Origin: Lepidonotus clava
Taxonomy: Eukaryota > Annelida > Polychaeta > Phyllodocida > Polynoidae
NCBI GenBank assembly: GCA_936440205.1
Contig: OW387150.1
Coordinates: 38,250,295 to 38,314,294 of the forward strand
Length of the DNA: 64,000 nucleotides
Reading direction: 5' to 3'
In this document: positions 46,739-59,661 of the stretch, in pieces
Layout of the letters: each line of letters opens with the position of its first letter
Numbering within the stretch: position 1 is the first letter of the stretch
Notes under the pieces: model-generated
Seen by the model: only the letters and a program-made list of their open reading frames with translations
What the model was told of the DNA's origin: nothing
The model's database searches: none
Made by a program: the position numbers and the translations under genes

Positions 46739-49700
46739 TCCCATTTCATTCATCGTTGTCAGTTTGGTGTGATCTGAGACATCCGGGGATCTTCTTATCG
46801 GGGAGTCGGGGGGAGGGGCTCCCGTCTTCTCCGCCAATCGAGCTGAAGTGAACACAACAGGTAATACTATAATTCTGTTGTGGAGTAGGAGATGGGTTAT
46901 ACTAACGGGCATGTTACTTTGTCAGAGTTCCTCAGGTCGAGGTCTATATCTCATGCAAGGTGAGTATAAAGGGAAGAACATTCCGAAGAAAAATATGACT
47001 GTAGCCGTGTGGTTCATAGGGAGGTAATAATCATCATTTATCTATGGCTCTGTGGGCGGTACGTAAAAAATACTTACTGCTAAACACCAGTGATAGATGT
47101 GAACTATTGAAACACCCAGAGAAGGAAAAGAAGATGAGAGGAGTACATGGGTAGATGGGAATGGTTATGAATGGCGCTGCGAACATAACAATGGAAACAA
47201 TAGGATGTAAAACAGGAGGTGGAGGGATGATGTGGAGGAAACAAGCAAAACTACCAGCAAAATTTGCACAATCATGTTTCAAATGTTTCAAAATAAATGC
47301 ATTTCATAACTTATGATCACCTTTAACCCTCATCCTAATTACTTGAGTTTGAATCTTCTTACATGATTTTCAAACTCACGTGCAGTTTCCGTAAGCACAC
47401 ATCAACTCTGGTAGCTATGGAGGTTTATTATGAAACAGGCAACTGACCCAGTACATGGACAAACATGCAGGTATGGGCCCAAGGCAGGGGGTGGGGAGGA
47501 AGCGTTCATAAAGCAGGAAAAAGGTAGAAACCCCCCTCCAATGCCCCACTGTTGATCTATCAGTCAAAAAAAGTCACATTGAATAAATGTGGCTGCTCCT
47601 TCCCCCTGCCCTACCACACTTCCCCTTTAACAGCGGACTCGGCATCCTCTGTGCCTCCTCTCCTCCCAGAGTAAAACAACCAGAGATATTCACGGGAATT
47701 CAATTTCAACTTATTTTTACCGTGACTGCATTGTTTTAGCTCAAATGGCGTTGGATTATGAATGTTGTGCAGAGAAAGGCTTCGATTCAGGATTCGTTCA
47801 ATGCATCAGCAAATTAAATACATTTTACAATGTGTTAGAAAGGAATGGGAGCGGTTCCCCATATAGCCTAGGGAAAAGCGTCACTTTCTAATGTCTTTGA
47901 CATTTCTAGGAGTATCATGGGTGACAACCTCCCATTTGTAGAATTGATGCAAAATGCAGCAACACCAATTAAGAAAATTAGTGAAAGCATTTTAAGCTAC
48001 AACTAAAACCTGGTACTTTTTCAAGGCTATTTGACTATGTTCAAACATAAGTTACATAGTCATCAATATTTGTTTAGTGCAGCTAGCGCTGTATGTATAT
48101 TGATAAGTCAGCTTTCAACGTATGTTGGTTTGTGGACAAGATAATGTTCATTGTGCCATTTGTATCAGATGTCCAGTAAGGGGCTTCTCTGCCACCTGGA
48201 TCCCAGACGCTCACAACAATCTCTGCCTTCTGGGAACGATATGATATGACATCACAGCAGAGAGAAGGGCCTGGGTGGGAAACTCAACATAAAAATATTT
48301 TACTTGTCATAAACGTGATTACTAGTTCTCTCTACATAATTGTTTGACATTAATCGACCTGGTTCTACAAAACCACCTCCATAGACTAAAAACTGACAGA
48401 CAGTTGGAGGGGAAGGTCGTGTTTTTGTGAAAGGCCAATCAGCATGACATTATGAAACACGGAACGGATCGGTTTTTTTATTCGCCCTTTTTCAGGTGAT
48501 ACGCTGACAGCAAATGGTTCCCTTCACCGAGGATCGGAGAAATGGAATTCAGCAAAGTCTAACATTGTTTTATGTTTTATCTGTTATACATTTGTTACTT
48601 CTGTATAACTGTATTGTCTGCATAATATAGCAGTAATGCCATTTCTTCTCATCTTGTAATGCATACAAGAATAAACATTATTATGAATACACCTTATTCT
48701 ATACATACAGACCAAATATAAATCTTAAATCATTCTTTCACTTTCCTTTTGTCACTATATACTTTAGGAGGGAATAGTGCAGAATTTTCCCACTACAAAC
48801 ATGGGTTACTAAGTAAGTAAGTAAGAAATCTAATCTTAAAATACAAACAAAGGTGCATTTTTGTCCAACCATTCTAGCCTGTTTCGGGCTAATGACCATC
48901 CAAAAAAGAGTTAGCCATTTAGACAAACCATTGATCATAAAATGAGGATCCAAAACCTGGAATTTTGGATTACAATCAACAGACCCTCTCTCTTAGGCCA
49001 TCAGTTCTGCTATTACACATAAAGCCCATCAAAGAGTCATATTCATCATTTAAAGGGATTGTGGACTGTCTGTCAGGATTCTAAGTGAACCAGTGTTGTT
49101 ACAAGCTACAACCTTTAGAAACAGAAGAAATCCATTTCAATCTCTTATTTTCATGTTTTAAGTCAAAACCTGTCTAGTAAAGTCTTTTAAAATGAAATAA
49201 TTACAAGAAAACAGATACCAATCAGGTCTTCGTGAGAGGGTGGTTTTTAGGGCAATGACGAGTTGAGTGGCCAGAGGTGGGGGAATGTGAAAGAGGAGGT
49301 GTGGATAAGGAGAGTCAGGTGGAGAAGAGGGGTGTTCATGTGGGGGGCTGGGGGAATTGTTAGAGGAATGGACCAAAGGTCCCAAATGTCTAAGATGTCA
49401 TCTTGAAAAATGCTCTATGTATCTATGAAATTCTTCCTTTTCATATTAAATTGAAAGAATGAAGTTCTTGTTAGGATATGTAACTATATTTATTTATGAA
49501 AACCCATTCTGAGCATAAGAAATGATAAGAGCAAAATTTAAATCTCTTTCATATGTGATAGAAAAGCAGACATTTCAGGCAATGATTTTCAATATATCAT
49601 GTTCTGAGAATGAGGACAGGAAAATATGTGTTCTTCATTGTAGGGAATAAGATGTTCGATATTTGGTTTCCCAGAAGGACCTTCCCACAACCGATTCCCT

Positions 49701-50564
49701 AATGTTCCGTACACCTTGTGTCCTGACAGATCTCATGCCCAACACTCGGTCACCAAAAGCTCTCAATCCAAACCCCTCCCAGTCCCATTACAGACATTAC
49801 CATAGGCTGTTTTTACAGATTAATTATCAGCGGTAAGAATGATGGCTGAATGTGCTCCCTGCCCCTTCAGTACTCATCCCCGCAATCCAGCTGCAGATCG
49901 CTGAAGCGTTGACTGGATTATTTGGTGAGATATTGATAATAAGTGTGGTGACGCCTTATCACTGTGGGGAAAATCCATGGCTGGGATTAAAGATTTTCTC
50001 TGTGTGAATGAGGAAAACAGTGGCTGATTAAGCCGGTCCATAATGCATCAGCGATCGTGTCCTGAATGCCATGCAGGGGGGATATGCAATATCCCATTTA
50101 TTCAATCAAATATAACCAGAGCAGTCTGGACAGGTTTGACCTTTATGTCCTCAGTAATAAATCCATGGTCCCGAATTTGAAATGATTTGTTAACTCAAAC
50201 ATTAACCATCTCATGTAGACTCAATAGGGACCAACTTGGGTTACACTTTGATATTATAACTCCTTCAAGAAGCCACATGATAAAGATACGGGGAGATACA
50301 TCAATTGCAATGGTCTGACATATCCTTGATAACCTGAGGGATTGCTGTGCTCTATCTAACTGTCCGGATGTTGTTATTTGTTGCGGTGAAAGCTCCTTCA
50401 TAGACAGAAGCATACAATGGTCCTGGGGAAGAGACTGTCAGGGCTGTGATTGAATCACTCCTCTATTCAGTTTATGTCTGCCTAATTTAGCGCCTCCCAC
50501 TCATACATTCTATAGGGGGGGTCACTCAGAAACTCCTGAGCCAAACTGCGACATATCAAAAATG

Positions 50565-50672
50565 GGGCGGGGGGGCGGACGGGCCTTGCCCCCCCCCCCC
50601 TTGCCCTGTTAAATCATGTTTGGGGGAGGGGGGGGCTCCCCCGTACATTCATGTTTTTGGGAGCCCCCCTTT
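50565..50672. other. C/G-run segment with inverted repeat, unit C only
   Basis: Runs of 7-14 C or G, plus GGGGGGCTCCC inverted as GGGAGCCCCCC around ~20 nt. It replaces the sequence found at the same place in unit A. Confidence 0.5.
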
Positions 50673-50689
50673 AGGAATTCCTGGCACTT

Positions 50690-50975
50690 AACAACTACAT
50701 TATTGATGGTGAGATTGAAACCTCACCAAATCAGAATGGTATTATAATGTTATTTTTCTGTGAGGATTAGACCAACCTAAAAGAATGTTATAACAAAATT
50801 CTGTTTGTGTTGATGAACATAACCAGAACATTGTAATAATGTCACAATAAAATGTCACAGCAGTAGGTTGCAGCGATCTCATTGGGAGTCATCAAAAGAA
50901 TGTAACAAAAACCAAATACAAAACCTACCAGAATGTTGCTGCAACGTTATAATAACTTTGCATCATTGGCTTGGT
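50690..50975 (-). repeat. Dispersed repeat family R1, copy 4 (in unit C)
   Basis: Very similar to the copy in unit A (37020-37330), sharing GAACATAACCAGAACATTGT and GTAGGTTGCAGCGA. Confidence 0.6.
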
Positions 50976-51509
50976 CTGTATGTATTGAAACAGCCTTACA
51001 CAAAAATCACTCTCTGAGACTGTGAATGTATTAACACAACCTCCCACTAACGTCACATATGGGGGTGTCTCTCCCAGCCTCCAACTAACGTCACCTATAG
51101 GGCGTGTCTCTCCCACTAATGTCACCTTTGGGGTGTGTCTCTCCCAGAGTCTGTGTGTATTAACACACCCTCCCACTAACACACACAAGGACATTCTATT
51201 TCGGTCTGTGCCAGTATTAACCTTGGATCCAGATTAGTCTCAGGCTCCTAAAAACATTGTTTAGAGAGATTGGAGGTTATAACACAGAATGCCTTTGGCG
51301 GACCCAAGACAAATTTCCTTGAAGATTTGGACTCATCAATTGTATCTATGGAATTAGGGTTAATCCCCTCCCCTCCTGTTAATATATCGTGGATTTGTCC
51401 TTGTGTCTCTGTCCTCCTCTCTCTCGGAGCCCCATCCCCAACCAGCCCAGACCCTCCCCTTGTGGCCCTGCCCGTCTGTACCCCATGTCAACTCATCTAT
51501 TATGCCCTG

Positions 51510-52140
51510 GAGACCTACAGGAGACCCAGAGGAAACCCAGAAGAGACACAGAGGAGGCCCACGGGTGACCCATGGAAGATCCACAGGATATCAACAGGTA
51601 GCCCATAGGAGATCAATGGGAGACCCATAGGAGATCCATGGGAGACCCATGGGAGACCCAGGGAGACCCAGGGAGACCCAGAGGAAACCCATTGGAGACA
51701 AACATGAGACCCATAGGAGACCCAGAGGAGACCCAGAGGAGACCGACAGGAGACCCAGAGGAGACTGGCAGGAGACCCATGGGAGGCCCAGAAGAGACCC
51801 ATGAGAGACCCATGAGAGACCGACAGGAGACCCCCGGGAAACCCACAGGAGGGCACCAGGAAACCCACATGAGACACACTGGAGACCGACAGGGGACTGA
51901 CAGGAGACCGACGGAAAGCCCACAGAAGATCCATGAGAGACCTACGGGAGACCCACAAGAGATCCAAGGGAGACACACACGAGACCTCCAGAAGACCCAC
52001 AAGAGACCCACACAAGACCCACACGAGACCCACACGAGGCCCACGCGAAACCTACACGAGACCCACACAAGACCTACACGAGACCCACATGAGACCCACA
52101 CGAGACCCATACAAAACCCACACGAGGCCCACACGACACC
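51510..52140. repeat. 12-bp GAGACCC-type array, unit C
   Basis: Units around GGAGACCCATGG on the left, shifting to ACGAGACCCACA on the right (~51970-52130). Frames on both strands remain open as artefacts. Confidence 0.9.
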
Positions 52141-53558
52141 TACGAGAACTGCTCATCCCGGCTGTAAAAAGTCTCCCATATCATTCATTGTCATCAGATT
52201 GGTGTGATCTGAGACATCCGAGGATCTTCTTATTGGGGAGGTTGAGGCTCCCGCCTTCTCCTCCTACCAAGCTGATGTGAACACAATAGGTAATACTATA
52301 AATCTCTCGTGGAGTAGTAGATTGGTTATATTAACTGGCACATTACTTCGTCAGAGTTCCTTAGGTTGAGGTCTATATCTCATTCAAGGTGAGTGTAAAG
52401 GGAAGGGCATTCCAAAGAAAAATATGACTGTAGCCATGTGGTTAATAGGGAGTTAATAATCATCATTTATCTATAGTTCTGTGGGCAGTATGTAAAAAAT
52501 ACTTACTGCTAAAAACCAGTGATAGAGGTGAACTATTGAAACACCCAGAGAGAGAAAAGAAGATGAGAGGAGTAAATGGGTAGATGGGAATGGTTTTGAA
52601 TGGCGCTGCCGACATAACAATGAAAACAATAGGATGTAAAACATGAGGTGGAGGGATGATGTGGAGGAAACAAGCACAGGGATGTACAGACCCCAGTCTT
52701 TTTACCACAAAACTACCTGCAATCTAGTCACAAATTTGGACATTTTTGTATAGCATTTTCACTTTCCGATATAAATTTGAGCAAAACATTCGCACATTCA
52801 CACATTTGGGAGGGGATGGGGAGGAAGCGTTTTTAAAGCAGGAAAAAGGTAGAAACCCCCCTCCAATGCCCCACTGTTGATCTATCAGTCAAAAATAGTC
52901 ACATTGAATAAATGTGGCTGCTCCTTCCTCCTGCCCTACCACACTTCCCCTTTAACAGCAGACTCGGCATCCCCTGTGCTTCCTCTCCTCCCAGAGTAAA
53001 ACAACCAGAGATATTCATGGGAATTCAATTTCAACTTATTTTTACCGTGACTGCATTGTTTTAGCTCAAATGGTGTTGGATTATGAATGCCGTGTGGAGA
53101 AAATCTTCGATTCATGATTCATTCAATGCATCAGCAAATTAAATACATTTACAATGTGTTAGAAAGGAATGGGAGCGGTTCCCCATATAGCCGAGGGAGT
53201 AGCGTCACTTTCTAATATGTCTTCAATGTTTCTAGGAGTATCATGGGCGACAAACTCCCATTTGTAGAATTGATGCAAAATGCAGCAACACCAATTAAGA
53301 AAATCAGTGAAAGCATTTTAAGCTACAACTAAAACCTGGTGCTTTTTAAGGCTGTTTGACTATGTTAAAACATAAGTTGCATAGCCATCAATATTTGTTT
53401 CGAACAGCTTTATGTATATTAATAAGTTAGCTTTTCATGTATGTTGGTTTGTGGACAAGATAATGTGCATTGTGCTATTTGTATAACTTTTTCAGTAAGG
53501 GCTTCTATGCCAGCTGGATCCCCGACGCTTACTACAATCTCTGCCTTCTGGGACTGAC

Positions 53559-53800
53559 ATTTTTATTTTATTTTATCTTATTTTTATTTTATTTTTCTAT
53601 ACACGCTGAGTTCACTTTATTAAATGCTCTTCCACTGCAGTCCTGTGGACCATTTGGGTCCTGTGGACCATTTGGACACAATTCCGTGCAGGGGTCATCG
53701 AAATGTCCTATTGCTGCACCTCATGGGACTCGAACCCATGGGATGCCAATTCTAACGAGTGGTACCAACACCTCAACGACGTTGGCCACCCCGACCCCTG
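53559..53800 (-). mobile_element. tRNA-headed SINE with A-rich tail, inserted in unit C
   Basis: On the minus strand, from ~53797: GGGGTCGGGGTGGCCAACGT (A-box region), then GGGTTCGAGTCCCATGAGG (near-consensus B-box). A body of ~120 bp follows with a repeated GGTCCACAGGACC-type motif, and then a tail of AAAAT/AAAATA repeats ending near 53559. Units A, B and D lack it at the same site (GGGA..GATATGATATGACAT). Target duplication not clear. Confidence 0.78.
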
Positions 53801-54283
53801 ATCACATGATATGACATCACAGCAGAGAGAAGGGCATGGGGGGAACTCAACATAAAAATCTTCTTTCTTGTCATAAACGTGACTACTAGTTCTCTTTTCA
53901 TAATTGTTTGGCGTTAATCGACCTGGTTCTACAAAACCACCTCCATAGACTAAAAACTGACAGACAGTTGGAGGGGAAGGTCCTGTTTTTGTGAAAGGCC
54001 AATCAGCATGACATTGTGAAACACGGAACGGATCGAGTTTTTATGCACCCTTTTTCAGGCGATACACTGACAGCACATCCTCCACTAAAACCTGACTTCA
54101 CCGAGGATCGGAGAAAAGGAATTCAGCGAAGTCTAACATTGTTTTATGTTTTGTCTGTTATACATTTGTTACTTCTGTATAACTGTATTATCTACATTAT
54201 ATAGCAGTAATGCCATTTCTTCTTGTCTCGTAATGCATACAAGAATAAACATTTTGATGAATACACCTTGTTCTATGCATACA

Positions 54284-55274
54284 CTTGGAGAGTTTTCATG
54301 GGCTAAACCCAGATTAATGGAGTTATTACCATCTGAAGGGGCATAAAAAAAGAATAAGAATGGTACTTTGATCTCCTTAATTGGTGCATTACTTGATTTT
54401 CTGTGAATTTTTGTATATTTATTATTTTGGGAAAATTTTGAATTGTTTAAAAAAATGCAATAAAAACTGCAATCTTGGTGCTATCTTATATAATAAAAAA
54501 ATCAAAATCTGAGAATGTGCCACATAGAGAGCCATTCCTCAAGACCTGAACTTTCTCACTGTATATATGATGAACCCCCATATAGCATGGTGCAAACGCA
54601 AGAAAGATTAGAAAAGTCATCATAAATCATAATTATGACCAATTTGTCACAACCTGACAGATTGCAAAATATGACTCTAACAAACTACCACATTTGAACA
54701 TGTTCCCAAAATTTCTCAACATTGTACCATATACCATTAAACTCCTCTTGAATCAAGCTTTCCAAACATATAAGTCTTATCATGCTCAGACTCAGTTTGT
54801 GTCCATGAGTGATGCCTGAACAGAACCAATTTTTAGGGGATTTTGACATTTTTCAGATGAAAAATGCACTCTCGGTAATACCTAATTTTACACAACAAAA
54901 GATCAAAATCTGAGAATGTGCCATAGCCTGGGTGATACTTGAAGACCTGACGTTTGTCACTGTATATGTGGAAATGCCCCTGTAAGCATGGTGCAAATGC
55001 AAGAGAAGTTAGAAAGGCCTATTACATAAAAAGCAGTGTGACAAAATCTGAAAGTTCACTAAATATGACCCTCACAAACACCTGGTTTTGAGTATGTTCC
55101 CAAAGTTTGTAATTAGTGTACTACATACCATTGAACTCGTCTTGAGTCAAGCTTTCCAACAGTGTAAGTATTGTCATACTTATGTTCAGTATAATGGCCA
55201 TGAGGGGTGACTGAACATAGCCCTTTTTGAGGGTTTTTTTGACATTTTTCACATGAAAAAGGCCACTCTCCAAG
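54284..55274. mobile_element. 991-bp TIR element inserted in unit C
   Basis: Termini CTTGGAGAGTTTTCATG and CATG(N)9CTCTCCAAG are inverted. The body is two diverged ~390-bp direct repeats (from ~54490 and ~54895), each starting ATCAAAATCTGAGAATGTGC and containing AAGCATGGTGCAAA-type sequence. Units A, B and D are uninterrupted here. No transposase. Confidence 0.65.
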
Positions 55275-57399
55275 ATTCCTACATGATACAGACCAAATAT
55301 AAATTTTAAATCATTCTTTCACTTTCCTTTTGTCACAGTATACTTTAGGGAATAGTGCAGAATTTTCCCAATACAAACAGGGGTAACTAGGTAAGTGAGA
55401 CATCTAAACTTCTAAAGAGGGGTGTCCCTCTATGTAAGAATAACCTCTATGCATCTATGAACTTCTTCCTTTCCATGTTAAATTGAAAGAATGAAATTTG
55501 TTACGATAATTATGTAACTGTATTTATTCATGAAAACCCATTCTGAGTATATAAAATGAGAAAAGCAAAATTTAATTCTTTTTCATATGTGATAGAAAAG
55601 CAGACATTTCAGGCAATGATTTTCAATATATCATATTCTGAGAACAGGAAAATATGTGTTCTTTATTTAAGGGAATAAGCGGTTCGTTTTTCTGTTTCCC
55701 AGAAGGATCTTCCCACAACCCATTCCCTAATGTTCCGTACACCTTGTGTCCTGACAGATCTCATGCCCAACACTCGGTCGGTAATGATGATTAGTCCCTG
55801 AGAATGAGAATTGGAGGCAGTCGTTACATTTTCCCACACTTTCACCAAAAGCTCTCAATCCAAACCCCTCCCAGTCCCATTACAGACATTACCATGGACT
55901 GTTTTTACAGATTAATTATCAGCCATAAGAATGATGGCTGAATGCGCTCCCTGCCCCTTCGGTACTCATCCCCGCGATCCAGATCGCTGAAGCATCAACT
56001 GGATTATTTGGTGAGATATTGATAATTAGTGTGGTGACGCCTTATCGGTGTGAAGAAAATCCATGGCTGGGATTAAAGATTGTCTCCGTGTGAATAAGGA
56101 AAACAGTGACTGAGGAAGCCGGTCCATAATGCATCAGCCATTGCATCCTGAATGCCATGCCTGACAGCTGGGGGGGAGGGAAATGCAATATCCCATTCAT
56201 ATAATCAAATACAACCAGAGGAGGCGGGATTATTATTTACCTTTATGTCTTCAGTAATAAATCCGTGATCCCACATTTGAAATGATTTGTTAACTCAAAT
56301 GCTACCTATCTTATGTAGACTCAATAGAGACTAACTTGGGTTACACTTTGATATAAACTCCTTTTAGAAGCCATATGATAAAGATACGGGAAGATATATC
56401 AATTGCAAAAGTCTGACATTTACTTGATAACCTGAGGGATTGCTGTGCTCTATCTAACTATTCAGTTTATGCCGGCCCAATTTACAGCCTCGCACTCACA
56501 TCACCTATAGGGTGGGTAACTCAGAGACTTTGTGTGCATTAACATAGCCTCCCACAAACGTCACCTATGGGGCGTGTCTCTCACACTCTGTATGTATTAA
56601 CACTTACATCACCTATGGGATGTGTCTAAGACTCCGTATGTATTAACACAGCCTTCCACTAATGCCACTTATGGGGTGTCTCCCACTAACGTCACTTACG
56701 GGGTGTGTCTGTCACAGACTCTGTATACTAACACAGCCTCCCACTAACATACCCTATTGGGCTTGCCTTTAGTGAAATATGGATTCAAGAATTGAAAAGA
56801 TAATCAAATCAGCTTTTAAGCAATATATTTGCCATTTCTGTACCCTGAACACTAGTAGAACATTCTCTTTGGAAATATATTGAAAAAATCACGAAAATAC
56901 CTGTTTTTCTAGGTGGCTACCACAACCTCAGACTCTGTGCCTATTCACTAGTAGTCAGTTTCCTTGTATCAACCCGCTACTTGTATTCTGTATTCCGCTA
57001 CAGTCTATTCTGTGTAATTAGGCCTTGAGAAACACAAGGACATTCGATTCTGGTGTGCACTTTTATTAACCATGAATCAAGCTTAGTTTCTTGGAAACAA
57101 TTTTTTAGAGAGGTTTGAGGTTCATAACATAAATTGCCTTTGGCAGGCTCTAGTCAGGTATCCTGGTAGACCTTGAGCTCTTAGAATTCCCAGTCAGTCA
57201 GTATCGAATACAGGTTAATCCCCCCCTCACCTAACATATCTAGATCTATCAATGTGTCTGACTTCACCTGTCTCTATGCCTCCTCCCCCTCCCCCTCATT
57301 CTCTCCCTCTTGGCCCTCCTTTTCTCGTCATCCGTTTCCCACAAAAGACCCACATGAGATGGAATTGAGATCCACAATAGTACAAGAAACACAAAAGAA

Positions 57400-57790
57400 T
57401 CCTTCTGGATGCTCAGAGGAGACCCAGAGGAGACCCAGAGAGACCCATAGGGAGACCCATAGGGAGACCCCACAGACTCACGGGAGACCCACCGAAGATA
57501 ACCAAGGGAGACCCAAAGATGTGACCCAAAGAAGTGACCCAAAGAAGTGACCCAAAAAAGACCCATAAAAGACCCACAGGAAGCCCACGAGAGGCCGACT
57601 GGAGGCCCACGAGAGGCCGACAGGAGGCTGACGGGAGGCCGACGGGAGGCCGACGGGATGCCCATGGGAGGCCGACGGGAGGCCGACGGGAGGCCGACGG
57701 GAGGCCCATGGGAGGCCCATGGGAGGCCCGAGGGAGACCCGAGGGAGACCCACGGGACACATGCAGGAAACCTGCAGGAGACCCATGTGA
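57400..57790. repeat. 12-bp array, unit D
   Basis: Units of GGAGACCCA type on the left, then GGGAGGCCGAC repeats at ~57590-57730. Open frames on both strands are artefacts. Confidence 0.88.
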
Positions 57791-58412
57791 TATGCTGCTC
57801 CTACCGAGGTGATGTGAACACAACAAGTAATACAATGAGTCTGTTATGGAGCAGGAGGTGGGTCATACTAACTGACAATTAACATTGTCAGAGATCCTTA
57901 GGCTAAAGTCTATATCTCATGCAAGGTTAGTATAAAAGGGAGGACATTCCACAGTGACATTTTTGAATTCTGTAAAGTAAAAAATACTGTAGCCACGTGG
58001 TTAATGAGGAAATAATTACCACCATTAATTCATGGTTCTGCGAGTGGTACGAAAAACATTACTTACTGCGATAACCAAGTGATGAGATGAAATGTAAAAA
58101 CATAACAGGGACTGAAGATAGATGTAAACTATTGAAACACACCCAGAGAGGGGAAGACAATGAGTAAATAGGTGGATCGGAATGGTTACAAGTGCGGCAG
58201 CTGACATGACAATGGAAACAATAGGACATAAAACAGGAAGTGGAGGGAGGAAGCAGGCGGATCAGGGGGGAGGTAAAAGAAACTCGACAACTCGAAACTC
58301 GAAAGAAGGTACCCCCTCCACAAAACTGTAGGGACAAGTAGGGACAAGTTAGCCATTTGGTCATGAATTCCAAATAGGTAATACAATAAGAAGACATGAT
58401 TATGAAGTATGA

Positions 58413-58493
58413 GGTCGGATATATTTTAGGTCAATTGGCCAATGCCCATTAGGCCAAGGGCTGAAATTGACCTAAAGGTAAATATATCAGACC
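58413..58493. repeat. Imperfect hairpin, unit D
   Basis: GGTCGGATATATTTTAGGTC is inverted as GACCTAAAGGTAAATATATC with a 6-nt insertion. Possibly the end of a small element whose partner motif GGTTGGATATATTTACC is at 58739-58755. Confidence 0.45.
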
Positions 58494-59661
58494 AAATATG
58501 ACATAAAGGTGTCTAATTTATTTTATGTGATGGGTAAAAACCTGTAAATTCATGGAATTGAAATTATAGAAATAGTTTTTGGCATTATATTGCCACTGTC
58601 TTCGTGGCCATCATTGTGATGGTCATCACAGATGCCATTTGTTTGTTGACCTAATGCTTGACGCTGTTTGGCCAATACCATGGTAATAGGGGTCACATGG
58701 TGCTGTTTTGTCTAGGAAGGCATTGGGGTTAGTATAAGGTTGGATATATTTACCTTGCCGTAGAGGTTAGTAAAAACGTACGAATAGCCCTATACTAACC
58801 TCTCCTCCCCCAGCCATTACATACAAGATGAGAAGGATACATATCTAGTTTGCTACCCATTACAACTTTAAAGAAATTCATTTACAAAACATGTTCTAAG
58901 ACTACAACCTGCTCCCTTGTGCATGTGCAATGCTGATCCTAGGCTGATTGGTGACGTTAACGTGCAGCAAGTTTTCAAATGTGATAGCATCATACAGCAG
59001 GAAAAAGCCAGAAACCCTACCCCCGTAATGCATCATATCAGTCAAAAAAATAACAAAATTTAATGCTGACACATAAAGGGACAGTCATGGGTCACATTGT
59101 GTAAATAGGTCTATTCCTTCCCCCTGCCTCTACAGGCTTCCCTTTTCACAGCAGACTCCGCTTCCCCCATGCCTCCGATCTTCTCATCAGTAAAACAATC
59201 AGAGATTTTCATGGGAATTCAATTTTCAACTTATTTTTACTGTGGCTGCATTGTTTTAGCTCAAATGGCGTTGGATTATGAATGCCGCACAGAGATTTGT
59301 TCAATACATAAGCAAATTAAATACATTTTACAATGTGTTAGAATGGAATGGGAGCAGTTTCCCATATAGCCGGGGTAGTAGCATTGCTTTCCAATATGTC
59401 TTCGATGTTTCTATGAATGTCTTGGGCAACAACCTCCCGTTTGTAGAATTGATGCAAAATGCACCAATTAAGAAAATCAGTGAAAGTATTTTAAGCTTCA
59501 ACTTAGACCTGGTGCTGTCTCAGGCTGTTCATCTATGTTCAGATGTAAGTTATGTAACCATCAATACTTCTTTAGTGCCACTGTAAGTATATTGTTAAGT
59601 TAGCTTTTAATATGTGTTGGTTTGTGGACCAGTAAAGGTACATTATGCCATTCATATCACT

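Larger units (their letters stand above)
40228..49211. repeat. Tandem segmental duplication, copy B
   Basis: Second unit, lengthened by a 3.3-kb foldback insertion (42270-45591) and a greatly expanded 12-bp array (45775-46738). The conserved core is at ~40805-41365, ~49-bp repeats at ~41755-42170, and the TAAGGGGCTTCT block at ~48178. Junction with A: AAAACAGATACC|AATCAGAGC. Confidence 0.85.
49212..55412. repeat. Tandem segmental duplication, copy C
   Basis: Third unit. Conserved core ~49640-50130 (with an ~80-bp internal deletion), R1 copy 50690-50975, ~49-bp repeats 51015-51180, 12-bp array 51510-52140, TAAGGGCTTCTA block ~53499. It carries a private SINE (53559-53800) and a private TIR element (54284-55274). 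It lacks the stretch containing TTTGTCC(A)ACCATTCTA that ends A, B and D, apparently deleted at the C/D junction. Confidence 0.85.

Noticed and set aside
45998-46749. Frames of 200+ codons on both strands (Pro/Arg/Gly/Glu or Trp/Ser/Gly/Leu-rich)
   Set aside because: Both strands are open at once because a 12-bp unit is repeated; not retained in the other three units.
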